Assembly: GCA_015501585.1 (NCBI GenBank)
Contig: JADNRY010000008.1
Location: 186,001 to 250,000, forward strand
Length of the DNA: 64,000 bases
Origin: Rhodocollybia butyracea
Lineage: Eukaryota; Basidiomycota; Agaricomycetes; Agaricales; Omphalotaceae
Direction of reading: 5' to 3'
Part shown: in pieces, positions 12,399 through 24,256 of the stretch
Numbering within the stretch: the first letter of the stretch is position 1
Layout: every line of letters starts with the position of its first letter
The notes under the pieces: model-generated
What the model saw: the letters and a program-made list of their open reading frames with translations, nothing else
Told to the model about the DNA's origin: nothing
Database searches by the model: none
Position numbers and translations under genes: made by a program

Positions 12399-13966
12399 GA
12401 CGGTGAAGACTTGTTGGAAAAGTGAACTTCATAGACAAAGATATACAATTTAAGCCGAGGCCTTCATTGAAAGCGGCAGTGGAAGCAATCCCGGAGTCAC
12501 GGTTTCTGTTCTACTGTTCGGAGACGTGGTATAGGAGAAGAGATTAGAACGGTTATCAGATGTACGCGAGACGTGGGATGGACCGCAAACAGTTAAAATT
12601 TCCCAAGTTCCTGTGAGCTAGCCGGCCTCATGTTATCCTCGGATTCATTGGAAGTCTGGTCCACCTCAAGTCACACGAGCATTGGTCCATATCTACATAC
12701 ATACGAATACACAGGGCCCATACGACAATATAAGGTTTGATCTCTTTCCCTCCCTCCCACCAAAATGTACACAAGCTTGAAAGTTGTTCGGATCCATAGG
12801 GGGTGGCCGGCCGCGGCGGGGGACTCGACGAAATCGAGGAGTATTTCCGGTAATGTCGCAAGAGAAGCCACCCACGTTGAAAGCTGGTGCGCGCGCTTTA
12901 AAGAAAGACCTGCCCGATAACGCAAAGTGGAGTCTTTGCATCGGGGACAAGATTCAAAATCTTCAAGCAATAGAAAAGTCAAATCAGTTACTCATCTAGG
13001 TTATGCATTCTCTCAGAGCTATAATGCTTCACACCAAGATGAACTTCAAACTAACCTAGTAGATAAACCTCGTGCTGAGCTGAAAACGATGGCCGATTAT
13101 AGCCGATATTTCTCGAGACATTCGCCGTTGATTATATGCCAGAGTCTAGCAGAGTCTAGCGCATTCTTACGGGGTCCAAAACTCGGAGTTGTTGGAGTCC
13201 TAGATATCTTTCGCCGTGAGAAATGTCGGGCTGGATCAGAAGGGGAGGAACTTAAATTGTAAAACCGGTCACGAAAATGTCTTCCACCGAGCTGCCATCT
13301 GCTGCCATCCGTGAACATACGCCTGTTCCACTGACCTTCTCCACTGAATTGGAGAGTGAATAAAACCTTCTACTATGAGTTATGTATCAAATGCCCCAGG
13401 AAGTGCGCTCTAATACAAGCTACTACTAACTTGAAAATTCCGGAAAAAAGATCAGCTCGGGGAGAACCTAATGTACGATCAGAAAAATTCGAAGTGCGAG
13501 GCACTAACGAATTTCGGAATTTCAGGGAATTTCGGTTTTTTTTCTCACAAGGGAAGGGTATAAACATGTCTACAGTTCCTTGCGTCGCGTTCGATCACAA
13601 GCTTCATTCATCATATAATGAAAGGTGCAGCAGAGTTCCTTAACGAAGACCGGAGATCTAGAAAGTAGTGGTATAACCACCATGATTCTGGGTGAAGACC
13701 ATGAAGTACTGTCGGAAAAGTCCAAATGCTGCAAGTACTGTTAAACATTACTCTCAGGTCGGCAGCCAGTAACTTCCAATAAACTGAGTAAGCGGCGATT
13801 TAAAAACAAACAAACGATGTGGAAGGACGTAATAGATACACGTCCATTTCTCACATACTCGTTGCACGGTTTCAGCATAGCTTCAAAGTTCATCATAGCC
13901 AATTCATAGTGTGCATACGCATGTAAGAAGAATACGTGAAGCATAACCTGACTAACAAGACACCCC
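12399..13966. other. gene-free interval, about 1.57 kb
   Basis: This is the largest gap in the window. It lies between the MFS start and the uL18 stop. Open frames are short, overlap each other on both strands and match nothing. Small direct repeats occur (AGAGTCTAGC twice at 13140-13160; CTGCCATC repeats near 13300) and a short inverted repeat GTGGTATAACCAC lies near 13668. The right end is probably the uL18 3' UTR. No RNA gene was recognised. Confidence 0.5.
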
Positions 13967-15084
13967 CTACTCGTCGTCGTCGTCGTCGTCGGCGGCACCA
14001 CCACCAGCATGGAACTGCTCGATCCTGGCAGCAATTTTCTCTTTGCGCTGAGCATGAGTGAGTCTGGGAGTGGCGTGTTTTTTGGTCTCTGCCTTCCAGT
14101 CCTTTGTCTTTTCTGTTGGCTTGAATGTCGGGTCTTCACGGATGGCGGCGTATGCGTTAGTAAAGATCTCTTCGATATCCTCAGAGCCAACACCGTCAGC
14201 GAGATAGGTAGCAAACTGCTTCTTGAAACTAGAGAAAGCTAAATAAAAAAACCAAGTGTGAGCATAGATGTTAACTTACCGTTCGTCGTCTTCCTCCTCC
14301 AGTGATTCCATGTATTCAGCAATGTGACCACCGTAGATGTACTTTTTCAAGACCTCAGCGTCAAGCTCCTTGCTCTCTGGGTCATAACCGGGGAATCGTT
14401 TCTCAGAGTGGGGGATGAAGATGCCACCATCTGATGCTCCCTTCATTGCACCAAAGACACGCGAACCAGTCGATGTGCGCTTGAGACCGACATCAAGGAA
14501 ACACTTGAACGGCCGGGGTGCATCGTCTTCGTCAAGAGCTTCGGTCATTGCGTATTCACCTGTTGGCTCAGCAACACCCTCGTACTTGTCAGCAAGACCA
14601 AGCTTTGTCAATGCACGACGTGCGCACAGGAGACCAGTAGCGTAAGCTGAAAAAAACTCAGTAAAAGACGATATAGTTTGTTGTGTAACGCACCAGCAGA
14701 CCAGTTTGTTAGACCATGGTTGATGCCATATCGTGGTAACTCTCTTGAGTGTGCGGCAGCAAGAATAAAGTCACCCTGAAGACGGGCGTATGCGATTTGG
14801 ATAATAATGTCCTTGTTGGTGAATCGCACAACGAGACGGTATTTTGGTGCGTTACTATTGGCCGGTTAGTAAGAAGTACAAGCATCTGCGCTGTACGTAC
14901 TACTTGTTCTTGGCCTGGGTGGTCAGTCTCTTGCGGGCATAATCTACAGATAACAGAGTTTGGCAAGAGCTCATGTAGGAGATTCTTAAGACTCACAATC
15001 GGTCTTGCCCTCTCTTCTTCTACGGTACTTCACCTGGAAACGGGAGAAGTATGCGTCAGACTTGATCTTTTTGACGAACGGCAT
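13967..15084 (-). CDS. RPL5: 60S ribosomal protein uL18 (L5)
   Basis: Large-subunit protein that carries 5S rRNA into the ribosome with uL5. Five exons (15084-14997, 14943-14901, 14854-14694, 14646-14280, 14228-13967) give 306 residues, the family's normal length of about 300. Motifs include [73 protein letters not shown] and [20 protein letters not shown]. The C-terminus ends in a run of seven Asp and Glu encoded by a GTC/GAC-type repeat at 13970-13995. The first ATG starts the conserved N-terminus, so the start is certain. It is head-to-head with the RBM42-like gene (277 bp). Confidence 0.98.
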
Positions 15085-15361
15085 CTAAAACCAAAAAAAA
15101 TCAGCATCCAAAGTTCCAACGCGAATCCAGCGATTTTGCTTCGATTTCCATCCAAATTTCGACAACTGCTCCACCAGAACATGTCCAGGATCCATTCCAA
15201 CCACTTCAAACGATGAAAAAGCAGCAGTACGAACCTTGAGGGGGTTTGGTTGGATTGGAGAGATCTGGAAATTTCACCTTCTTTTCGGACAGTCGGGCCG
15301 CTACGGTCCGAAGCGCGTGAAACCACTGGTGGCTGTGGCTGTTGCCTTGTTCTCTTCCACC
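15085..15361. promoter_or_regulatory. shared divergent promoter of uL18 and the RBM42-like gene
   Basis: The two start codons are 277 bp apart and point away from each other, so this segment must drive both genes. It contains a T/A-rich tract next to the uL18 ATG (15090-15105). No specific factor site is claimed. Confidence 0.55.
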
Positions 15362-16138
15362 ATGTCCGATTATTACTACAATCAGTCGTCGAACCAAGAA
15401 AGCAATCCTTATTACAAGCCATATAATGGCCCATCATACGCTTCTGGCTCCGGCTCCTCCTCTCACAGTGCCCCAGTTCCAGCCAACGCTTACGAGTACG
15501 ATGTTGGTATCCTTGCCCAACAAAGTGTCTATGTTCCGGGTGCGATGATTGATAAACGAGGTGGTTCAGGCGGAAAGCTGGCCAAAGGCGGAAAGCGAAC
15601 AACTGTGTTGAGAAAAGGAGCAGGAAAAGTCTGGGAAGACCAGACGTTATTGGAATGGAATCCTTGTGGGTGTTTATCGTTCAGAAATCGGTTGTTTTTC
15701 AAACCTTTTTTGTAGCTTGGTTCAGACTGTTCGTCGGTGACCTTAGCAATGATGTATCGGAAGACGTCTTGGCCAATGCGTTCAACAAGTACACATCTTT
15801 CCAGAAAGCACGGGTTATCCGTGATAGATTGAGTCAGAAGGTGGGCTGGTTTTATAATTAATTTGGCCCTTCCTGACTCCCTTCCTCAGGCCAAGTATGG
15901 TTTCGTCGCATTCTCTGATCCTGAAGACTTTTTGAAAGCTTGGAAGGAAATGGACGGTATGATTTTCTTTATCTCATTTTTTCAACGCTCATCCCACGTT
16001 TCAGGCAAATACGTGGGTAACAGACCTGTTAAACTTCGAAAGGCCGATGATACTGCTATTCGTCCCGTAGAAATTGGCCATCGCAAGGCTCGTCAACTCG
16101 AGAAGGACTTGAAGAAGAACCGCCACAGGCCCTACTAG
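15362..16138 (+). CDS. RBM42-like RNA-binding protein with one RRM
   Basis: Single-RRM protein of the RBM42 family, which in other eukaryotes is linked to spliceosomes and mRNA. Exons 15362-15665, 15716-15840, 15890-15956 and 16005-16138 sum to 209 residues. The N-terminus is Tyr/Ser/Asn-rich (MSDYYYNQSSNQESNPYYKP). The family-specific linker KVWEDQTLLEWNPSWFRLFV leads into the RRM: RNP2 is LFVGDLSND, RNP1 is AKYGFVAFSD, and then VGNRPVKLRKA. The C-terminus is basic (KARQLEKDLKKNRHRPY). Every splice junction restores the RRM reading. Promoter is shared with uL18. Confidence 0.9.
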
Positions 16139-16325
16139 TGGGCTTAGGGCACAGGGCTAGTTAGTATCTCTTTCCCTTTTCTCTATGGACGTTCTCAAAC
16201 ACTTTTTCGAATGTCGATCGTGATGTTAAAGACTGGTTAGTAATATTTATGTGCTCGTTGATCAGTTTAATACAAGTGTATTTGGATTCTGTTGTAGTGA
16301 CATCGACCTGAGCCCTGCCACAATA

Positions 16326-17131
16326 TTAGATTTCAATTCCCGCTTCTTTCCATCCTTTGGACCAATCACACTCTCTACTAGCTACTGCTGGTTTATCCAC
16401 ACACTTCACTATGCTTCCCTCATCACCACTACCACTGATAACCCAAACAGCCCCGTGTTCAGTCCAGCGGTTGCTCCCTTCCGCTGTCTCCCTGTTTTTT
16501 ATACCTCTGTCTTTCTTCAGGTTCATTACCTCGCCAAGGCTTTCTCTCCCGAACAGAGCGCCGAAAGTACCCAATGACCCAAACGATAATGATTTTGCCA
16601 GCGTCCGAGAGGGCGCAGGGTCGGGAATCAGGTGAAAGAGGTCTTTGATTCGTCGGTATTGCTCTTCTTTTGGAGTGTCCTTACTTGCAGCTGCAGCTGC
16701 GTCAAACACTGCATCGAACCATTGTTGGCAAGCTTGTGGTGTATTGGCGTGCGGAAGAACCAGAATCCGTACATGAGCATTTTCGAATAAGGACAGATTC
16801 TTAGAGATGAGGGCGTATAAATGGTGGAGGTCTCGTTCCGGGAAAGGACAACCACTAACAAGTATTGTAAGCGAGTAGAATCATTGCAGCTACTTGGAAG
16901 AAAAAGTTCACCAGTGTCGTGGAACGTAGATCATGATTGGCCTATGTTCATCCTTGAAGGAGTTTTTAGATTTCCATGTCAACGTTGTACAATGCACTTG
17001 CAAACCTTGTTCACAACTTCCTTGACGCGTTCTTCTACCTCCGGGGGAAGCTTTTGTCCAACCTGCAGTGGGGGTGCAAGTCCCGAAACTGAGGCAGGCA
17101 AGAGAGACAGGATGTCGGAAACGATAAACAT
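16326..17131 (-). CDS. AhpC/TSA-like (thioredoxin-fold) protein
   Basis: Exons 17131-17006, 16952-16912 and 16854-16326 join in frame for 231 residues. The 41-nt middle exon encodes RPIMIYVPRH, and the junction with exon 3 creates CGCPFPERDL. This is where AhpC-TSA_2 (peroxiredoxin-like 2) proteins carry their cysteine after a beta strand. The C-terminal part (EVMNLKKDRGIKNRETAEGS, then NRWTEHGAVWVI) matches the family's 'GIWNRPTxSGxRWQ...GxFxV' region. It is probably a redox or antioxidant protein; peroxidase activity is inferred only. An upstream in-frame ATG at 17224 exists, but it is 22 nt from the MDR stop, so I prefer ATG 17131, which sits in ACCACAATG. It is transcribed in tandem after the MDR reductase. 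Family call is moderate. Confidence 0.65.
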
Positions 17132-17246
17132 TGTGGTCAAGAGTAAACTAACGGTTCTCGGTGTTGTTAAAGCCGAAGAAGTGACGTCACAACGCAAAAG
17201 GCTTCGTAAAGAGTGCTTTGACATACTACTACCCCTAATGATTCAT

Positions 17247-18431
17247 TTATTCCTTTGCAATGACTATGACTTTCTTGGCTGTGTTTCTACCTTCCTGGAC
17301 CTCTAGAATTGCCTCTCCAGCAAGTTCTAAACCGTGCGATACATCTTCTGCCCATTTAAGCTCCCCACTCGCCAGTTGTTTCGGGATCTCTGCATAAAAC
17401 TCTGTCACATATTCTGGATGTTTTGCACCCACCTCCCCAACCAGGAATCCATGCAAATGGATTCGCTTTGATAGGAAAGATATGAGGTTCTTCATGTTAA
17501 CACCGTTACCTGTCGAATCGTTGTATGCTGTGATCATTCCACAAACAATAACACGCGCATGATTCGCTGCATTGCCCAAGAAGGCATCAAATGTGCTTCC
17601 GCCGACATGCTCCCAATAGATATCAACTGGCCCTTCCCGTTTTAAGACTTCTGCCGTGTCTTGTTCCTTATAGTTGAACGCAACATCGGCTCCAACGCTT
17701 TTCGCGAAGGCGACTTTTGCATCACTTCCGGCAGACGCGATGACTTTACATCCGGCCTTTTTGGCGAGTTGGATGACCATGCTACCTACGGGTCCTCCAG
17801 CGGTCGTGACGAAGACGACTTCGTTGGGTTTAGGATCGGCATACGCCCGCCAACCATACACTGCTGTCTGACCTGGCATTCCAGCTACACCCACATAGGC
17901 CGACCAAGGTAAGATGGATGGATTATCAAGAAGTGTTTTGAGGGCAACAAATCTCTTGAGTCGATCAATGGAGGGTATGAAGTATTCCGCAAAGTCAAGG
18001 AGACCATAGATATGTGTTCCAGGCTCGAAAGCTGGGTTAGAAGAATCGGTGCGTAGGATGACACCTATACCGTGATTGTGCAGTGGTTGGTGAAGTGCAA
18101 AGGGAGGCTGTTGAAACCATTAGACTGGTTGATGTGTTGAGCTCAACAGACTTACACTGTAACTCTCAACTTCAGGAGCCCTCATGCGACCTCTTAAGTA
18201 GGGATCGATAGAGACCACAAGAACTTTGATCAAGACACTTCCATTGAGCGGGACTGTGTCCAGATCGATAGTCTGAGAGACGTCGTACACAGTAGTTCTT
18301 CCAGGTACAGGGTAGCCTACGTGGAACATGGGCAAACCTGTCAGCGACATAATTGAGGGCGATAGAAATAACAAAAACGAACCGGATGGGACCTCATTGA
18401 AGAGAACTCGTCCGTTCTTTATCGGGGCCAT
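17247..18431 (-). CDS. NADP-dependent MDR-family reductase (alkenal double-bond reductase/CurA-like)
   Basis: Zinc-independent medium-chain dehydrogenase/reductase that likely reduces the C=C bond of alpha,beta-unsaturated carbonyls using NADPH in the cytosol. The N-terminal exon MAPIKNGRVLFNEVPSG splices to YPVPGRTTVYDVSQTIDL. The family block SIDPYLRGRMR follows. The nucleotide fold has GMPGQTAVYGWRAYADPKP and VFVTTAGGPVGSMVIQLAKK (AxxGxxG-type). Later blocks are GCKVIASAGSDAKV, VDIYWEHVGGSTFDAFL and RVIVCGMITAYN. No catalytic zinc ligand set is visible, as expected for this subfamily. Four or so exons; stop at 17247. The AhpC/TSA-like gene begins 115 nt downstream on the same strand. Confidence 0.88.
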
Positions 18432-19636
18432 TGATGGTTCAGGTCAACGTTCGAAAAACGCACTTCGGGTACTTGGGGGCTCATAAGCCGGTGAACCTAC
18501 AACATACGAGGATCATCGATGACGAATCATGCCTGAGAGCTTGCGAACACATAATTTCACATAATGTCAAACTTTCCAAAAATCAGGCGAAAGTGAGTTA
18601 GGCTGACTCACCGAGAACATCCGTTTCGATGAACTGGATGTTAAATAAATCTGGAGTATCTGAAGTTACGGTGTGGTTGCTTGCTTGGGGTTGGAAGGCG
18701 CCCGGTAGACGGTATGTGCAAAGGAGGTGGTCTAGTAGTATCAAAAAAACAATGACTTGCGCCGTGGTTCACAGTCATAATACCCCGCAGCATGGTCTCG
18801 AAAGAGGATTACCTTTGAAAAGAATGTTTGATAACTTGTAAAAGTCGCGCATGAATCTGCCATTCACCTTATCTTACAAGAGTGTGTATCTCGTAAGTAG
18901 AGGTCATTTTTCTTGCGTCTTGTAATATGGTCTTGGCCAAATTCTAACACGAGGAAGGTAATGGATAAAATATCATACCTTAGCAAGCTGTGATAGTTAT
19001 GTCGGCACGTTTTCAAGAGGCTCTGCAGGACACGGGAACGAGGACCACATTTCTTCGACTATCCTCTTGAAAATTTCCGGAGAAAGCTAAATTCGAGGCG
19101 ATCCGATGTTTGACAGAACGGCTAGCGTCTGGCATATTTAGCGCTTGTTCTCCATCCCATATTTTGGGGTCTAAGGTGCTTGCTCTGCGTGATTTGGTAT
19201 GTAAACATAGCACACCGAATGTTAAAGACTCTGCCACTCTTACAGTATCATCTGTCCAATAAAGAGTTACTCGCGCGGGAACCACCAGAAGGATTGTAAC
19301 CCCTGCTAATGGTGTCTGACATCCTGTATGGGCAGAAAACAAATGAGATTCATCTTGCTATACGTATTCATGTATGTTCAACACTGGAGTAGGGGATTGT
19401 GGTTGTGGCACTCCAGGTTCGCCGTCAGTATATAGCATTTCACGCGTGTTCGTAGCTACTCAGCTGAAGTCATCCATACCTCTCACTGAGGCTGAGATCT
19501 CACTTCAACGCTGAAGACGACAGGGCTCTCCAATTTGGCGCTGAAAACGTAAGTATCCTGGAGTCGAGATTTAGTTCTCCGTACAGTACAAGACCAAGAG
19601 CTCAAGTGAATTTCAGTTTGAGAAGTAGAAGTGAAT
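18432..19636. other. gene-poor interval upstream of the MDR gene, 1.2 kb
   Basis: It lies between the MDR start and the RAD7 stop. A 109-codon minus-strand frame at 19013-19342 has no recognised motif and no supporting neighbouring exon. The segment beside 18432 must hold the MDR promoter, and the segment beside 19636 the RAD7 3' UTR. No repeat or RNA gene was recognised. Confidence 0.5.
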
Positions 19637-21649
19637 TTACATGGAAGTATGTGTTTCGATACCGAGAATCTTTGCCTTGGTTCTGGTTCCACTGTGAACC
19701 CAATTACCTTCAACCTTGTTACATCCCCACACTTTGACTTCACTGAGCCAACTCTTGCAGCCTTCTAGGATAGCTTTCATGATAAAGTCATCAAGCTCCC
19801 TGCACCAGCCAAGGTCGATCTTTCGTAAATCTCTAGCTTGCGTCCCTATATTTTCGAGAGCTTTCCCGCTCACGTCCTTCCACCCATTGATATCCAAGGA
19901 GTGTAAGCCTTCGCCAGAATGGTTCATCAACTCAATAAAAGAGTCGGTAGACAGAGAAGGATTCCGGGAAAAGTCTACCGCTGTCAACGGCGGATTGGAC
20001 CATTGAGAGAAAAAGCGAGCAACTCCTTCATCAGTAAGAAGTGGAAGGTTGGAAAGTGAGAGCTCGTTAAGGTTTGTGATGTTAGGCAGAACACCGGAAT
20101 GTAGGACATCATCAGTAAGTTCAATGTGCCCAGACAGATTCAGGTGTGTGAGAGTAGAGCCTACAGCACCGAGAAGGGAATTTACAGCTTCATCGCTGCA
20201 AGATTTTGCAGGCTCACTGATATCTAGATAAGAAAGCTTTCCAGATAACGATTCAAGGACACCGAGGAATTCATCAGACAGCAAGCCGACCTCCCGTAAG
20301 CCTACTCTCGTTACTGTTTTGCCGCTAGTTTCAACGAGCGCCTGAAGGCATTCGAGAGTGAAGCGAGGGCTTTGTGTGATGAGGAAGCTTTGGAGTTGAG
20401 GATGGGACTGAAAAAAAGCAACCCAAGCTGGCGCTCGTACGAGGAACGGGCCAAGGAGTTGGAGGTGAACAAGGTTTGGCAGTGAAGAACACCACGAATT
20501 GATGACTTCGTCCGATATCAGACCACAATAATCGAGGCGAAGGGTAGTGAGGTTGGGATTAAGGTGTCCCAGTGTGATCAGCGACGTAGGTGACAGTTCT
20601 TAGCAGACTCCATCACTAACTCGTAGAGGAAAGAGACCAAGCAACTCACTGGTGACATCGTAGAGTGTAAGGATAGTGTTTTCGGCACCGTAAAACAACT
20701 GTACGTTTTCGGAATTGCTAGTGTTGGTTCATGTGAATAGCGAGTCAATCAGAGCTGAGTAAAGGCCCTTACAGGCTCCGTTTCTTGGAGATGGCCTTGG
20801 AGATGGCTTCCATATTCATCGTACCGATTTCTCCAAATGCTTCAATATCATCAATATGATTGGATATAATCTATAGGCAGACATAAGAAACGTATTCAGA
20901 AAAAAAAATTGCAGGGACTCCCATTAATGCATGTCTCGACAAGGGTGGGGAAACGGCGTTCTTCAAAGTTAACGATGGTACGTTTAGCTGCTGGTGCTTT
21001 TCGCTTTCTGGGTGGAGCTGGCTTCTTGAACGGGTCGTTACCCAGCTTCTTCGCGCACGGATGACACCAAAAGCCAGGTCCAGGATTAGCGGCCATTGTG
21101 TATTGACTCTGCAAAAGTGTTAAAGCCAATGACAAGGATGCAAATAGCGAAAACAAACCACAGAGAACTCCTTCTCGCATTCCGCGCAACTTTCGATGCT
21201 GCCGTTGGGAGGCTTGTTACCTCGGAAGGCTTTCGACAACGCTGTGTATGCATCATTGTCAGGATTATGATCACTGTCCTCATTCTTCTTGGCTGTTTTT
21301 TTTGCTTTGCTTTTTTCTGCAGCTGCCGATGTCTTTTTCTTCTTAACAGGGGACTCTGGTTCATCTAGATCGTCCGAGTCGTACCCCTACGCGACATTTG
21401 CAAGTTTAATTAGTTTTTCGGAGATCAAAAAAAACTTACAGAGGTTACAGCTGCTCTGTTGCGTCTTTTCCTGCGTGTGGGATTTTCTGCTTCGTCTTCG
21501 ACATCTGCTTGTTCAGAATTGCTGGGTCCTGCGATTGGCTGATTCTGGGTTGCTGCGCGAGTTGCAATTGTTGTGGGCGTTATGTTGTTCTCTTTGAGAA
21601 ATTCGGTCAGTGCAGAGGTAGGTCCGCGTACGTTATTGCGGCGACTCAT
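19637..21649 (-). CDS. RAD7: nucleotide excision repair protein RAD7/Rhp7 (LRR)
   Basis: Damage-recognition partner of Rad16 in global-genome nucleotide excision repair, and part of a cullin-type ubiquitin ligase in yeast. The N-terminus MSRRNNVRGPTSALTEFLKE is typical of the family. A basic/acidic linker follows. Then comes a cysteine module: ESCAECEKEFSV spliced to SQYT, and later FWCHPCAKKL. The C-terminal two thirds are cysteine/leucine-rich repeats: KLSYLDISEPAKSCSDEAVN, LTHLNLSGHIELTDDVL, NELSLSNLPLLTDEGVARFF, LHSLDINGWKDVSGKAL and KIDLGWCRELDDFIMKAIL. It is divergent from CTNNBL1 (142 bp). Some exon borders in 20.3-20.9 kb were not fixed. Confidence 0.88.
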
Positions 21650-21791
21650 TCTTGCAACAGTTGGCAGGAATAAAGGTCTTTAAGTTTGAGTGTGCGTTAA
21701 TGAGTTCACGTGATTTTGGCGCTCGCGTCAGTCCACTCATCACCATTGTCAAGCTGAACTTGTATATTAATTGTACTACTTCTCTGTAATC
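21650..21791. promoter_or_regulatory. 142-bp divergent promoter of RAD7 and CTNNBL1
   Basis: Both start codons face outward from this short segment. It contains TCACGTGA at about 21707-21714, a palindromic E-box (CACGTG) that bHLH factors bind in fungi. That such a factor acts here is inference. Confidence 0.5.
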
Positions 21792-24256
21792 ATGGACCTT
21801 GACAGTCTTTTTAAGGCAAGTCTCCTACTCTCTCACAATCTGTCTTTCTGAATGTTTTGCTAGGCTCCGAAAATTCCCGCAAGCGGAATGAAAAGAAAGA
21901 TGCCAGCAAACCCAACTCCGGAAATGCTGAAGAAGATGCGCATGGACTCGGAAGCTTCTGTAAAAGACGTTGAAATGGAGCCTCTACCTGCAAATGGAAA
22001 GGGAAAAATGCGTGCTACAGTGGAAGACGCGATAGACGAGGAAGATGATCAAAGTTCTTCCTTTGCGCCTGGAGGAGATGCAGATTATTTCATTGAGGAG
22101 GATGAAGATGGAAGATTCTTCGGTGGTGGATTGACCAGCGAGCAAAAAGAAATATTAGCTATCTTCGACAGTGCCGGTGACGATGCTTTGGCTGAAGTGA
22201 GCTCGCATTGCGTTGATATCCACGTTCTAATATGTACTGAACACAGCTTTCTTGCAGTCTGGTGAACTTACAATAACTGGGATAAGGAGAACACTACTTA
22301 AATTCGAACGAGCGGTTAACAAAAACCAGGATCACCGGTCGAAATATCCTGACGATCCGACCAAGTAGTATTCATTCTCGAGAGTAAAATTTAATATACT
22401 AACAACAATTCCAGATTCATCGAATCCGAAGCAGACCTCGACAGTGCTATCAAATCGCTGCTTCCCTTGGCTCAAGCTCCGGCTCTTGCGTATTCTGAGC
22501 TTGTGCGCTCTGACACGGTAGTCTTGCTGGTTGGACTACTCAGTCACGAAAATGTGGATATTGTCATTGATGTAGTGGAAGTATTCCATGAACTGACAGA
22601 TGAAGATGTCGGCGAAGAGGCAGAAGATGAGGAAGAGGAAGGTGAAGGAAATGGACCGAGTTTGAAGCTACTTATTGACGCTTTGGTTGGTTCACCTCAC
22701 TACTTAGTCTTCGCTTTCCGCTGATTATCTTCTAGTTGGAAAACTCAATATTAAATCTGCTTGTAGGTAACCTGAAGCGTTTAAACGAAGCAGAGGAATC
22801 CGATCGGCAGGGTGTATTTCACATACTTGGTGAGACTTCCTCCTTGTACCGAACGACTTTGCATGGCCTTACCCCGGATACAGGATTTTTTGAGAACGTC
22901 ATTGGATTTAACCCTTCTTTGGCTTCTGAATTAGTATCAAAGACAGACATCCTTCCGTGGTTACTCGAACGAATTCAGTCAAAGAAGCATGACGAAAGTC
23001 GGGGTTACGCAGCTGAACTAATGTCTATCTTACTGCAAGATAACCAAGCTAACCGCCTGGAACTTGGGAAGAGAGACGGTATTTTGACTCTTCTGACGGT
23101 TGTTTCGGTGAGTGCGTCCATTCCAGACAAGAAGCATCACTTAGCATATTTCGTAGCAATATCGTCACAGGGACCCTGTAGATGCAGATGAATTAGAGTT
23201 TATGGAGGTGAGGGGGTCCGGCGGTTACGTTTTCTGTGCTGACACTCGTGAACAGAACGTTTTTGACACGTTATGCTCTGTCTTGTCTGAATCAAGTAAT
23301 AAGGCCCTTTTTGTGGATGTTGAGGGCACTGAACTCATGGTTCTAATAATGCAGTCAGTCTTATGACTCTTTGCGGTGTGTTCATGCATGGCTGATATTC
23401 ATTCAGAGGGAAATTGCAGTCTCGGTCAAAATCTATCAAAGCGCTGGACTATGCAATGTCAGGTTCCGCTGGCACAGCGAGCTGCCAAGCATTCATTGAC
23501 AGTTCGGGACTGAAAACACTGTTTTCCGCTTTCATGGGCAAAGTGAGTATATTCCTCTCATATTTATGGAGTGCATTTAACTGTCGCTTAGGGCACAAAG
23601 AAACAGAAATCAACCGTTCTTCTACCAGCGTCGGAAGACGCTTCACATATTCTGGGAATCATATCTTCGCTGTTTTCCAACCTGGCTTCTGACTCTCCTG
23701 AACGAATTCGTCTGTTGACCAAGTTTGTTGAAAACAATTATGAAAAGGTCGATAAACTGTTAGATATCCGGGAAAGTGCTCAATCCCGCCTAAAAGTCAC
23801 TGAAGTGGAAATCGAAGCACTGAAAAAGGTGCGCAATTTGTGTTTTACTATTTCCGGAGTGTTTTGTTTATATCTACTTCCAGGAACTCTCCGCTGAGGA
23901 CGAAGAGTCATCAGCCGGTGATGAAGATGCTTGGTATCTTCAACGACTGGATGGAGGTTTGTTCACATTGCAGACCGTCGATTACATTCTCGCTTGGATT
24001 GCCATGGAAGACGATGGCGTTGGTCAACCCTTTACCTTAAGTAACTGCCTATGCTAACACTTGCTTCTCACAGATCCGTTCCCATCTCTTGCAGATGCTG
24101 AATAGGAAAAATCAGTCATTACAAGACATTGTCAAAACTTTGCGAATATACCACAACAATGTAAATGTGGGGGAGGAACTCGACAGCGATGATGCACCTT
24201 CGCAGAAGGACATTCTACAAGGACTTATTGGTGCACTGGAGCCTCGTACAGAGTAG
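21792..24256 (+). CDS. CTNNBL1: beta-catenin-like protein 1 (spliceosome/NTC-associated armadillo protein)
   Basis: Armadillo-repeat protein associated with the Prp19/CDC5L complex of the spliceosome. Exon 1 encodes MDLDSLFK. Exon 2 has a basic NLS-like MKRKMPANPTPEMLKKMRM and an acidic stretch. Conserved blocks follow: FIESEADLDSAIKSLLPLA, VVLLVGLLSHENVDIVIDVV, ENSILNLLVGNLKRLNE, ILPWLLERIQSKKHDESRGY, MENVFDTLCSVLSESSN, KALDYAMSGSAGTASCQAFI, KFVENNYEKVDKLLDIRE and DAWYLQRLDGGLFTLQTVDY. It ends in DILQGLIGALEPRTE and a stop at 24256. About ten exons with short introns; the acidic loop EEAEDEEEEGEG is intact. It lies tail-to-tail with UTP15 (60 bp apart). Confidence 0.95.

Noticed and set aside
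13970..13996. Trinucleotide repeat array at the end of uL18
   Set aside because: It encodes the normal acidic C-terminal tail, so it is coding sequence and not a separate repeat locus.
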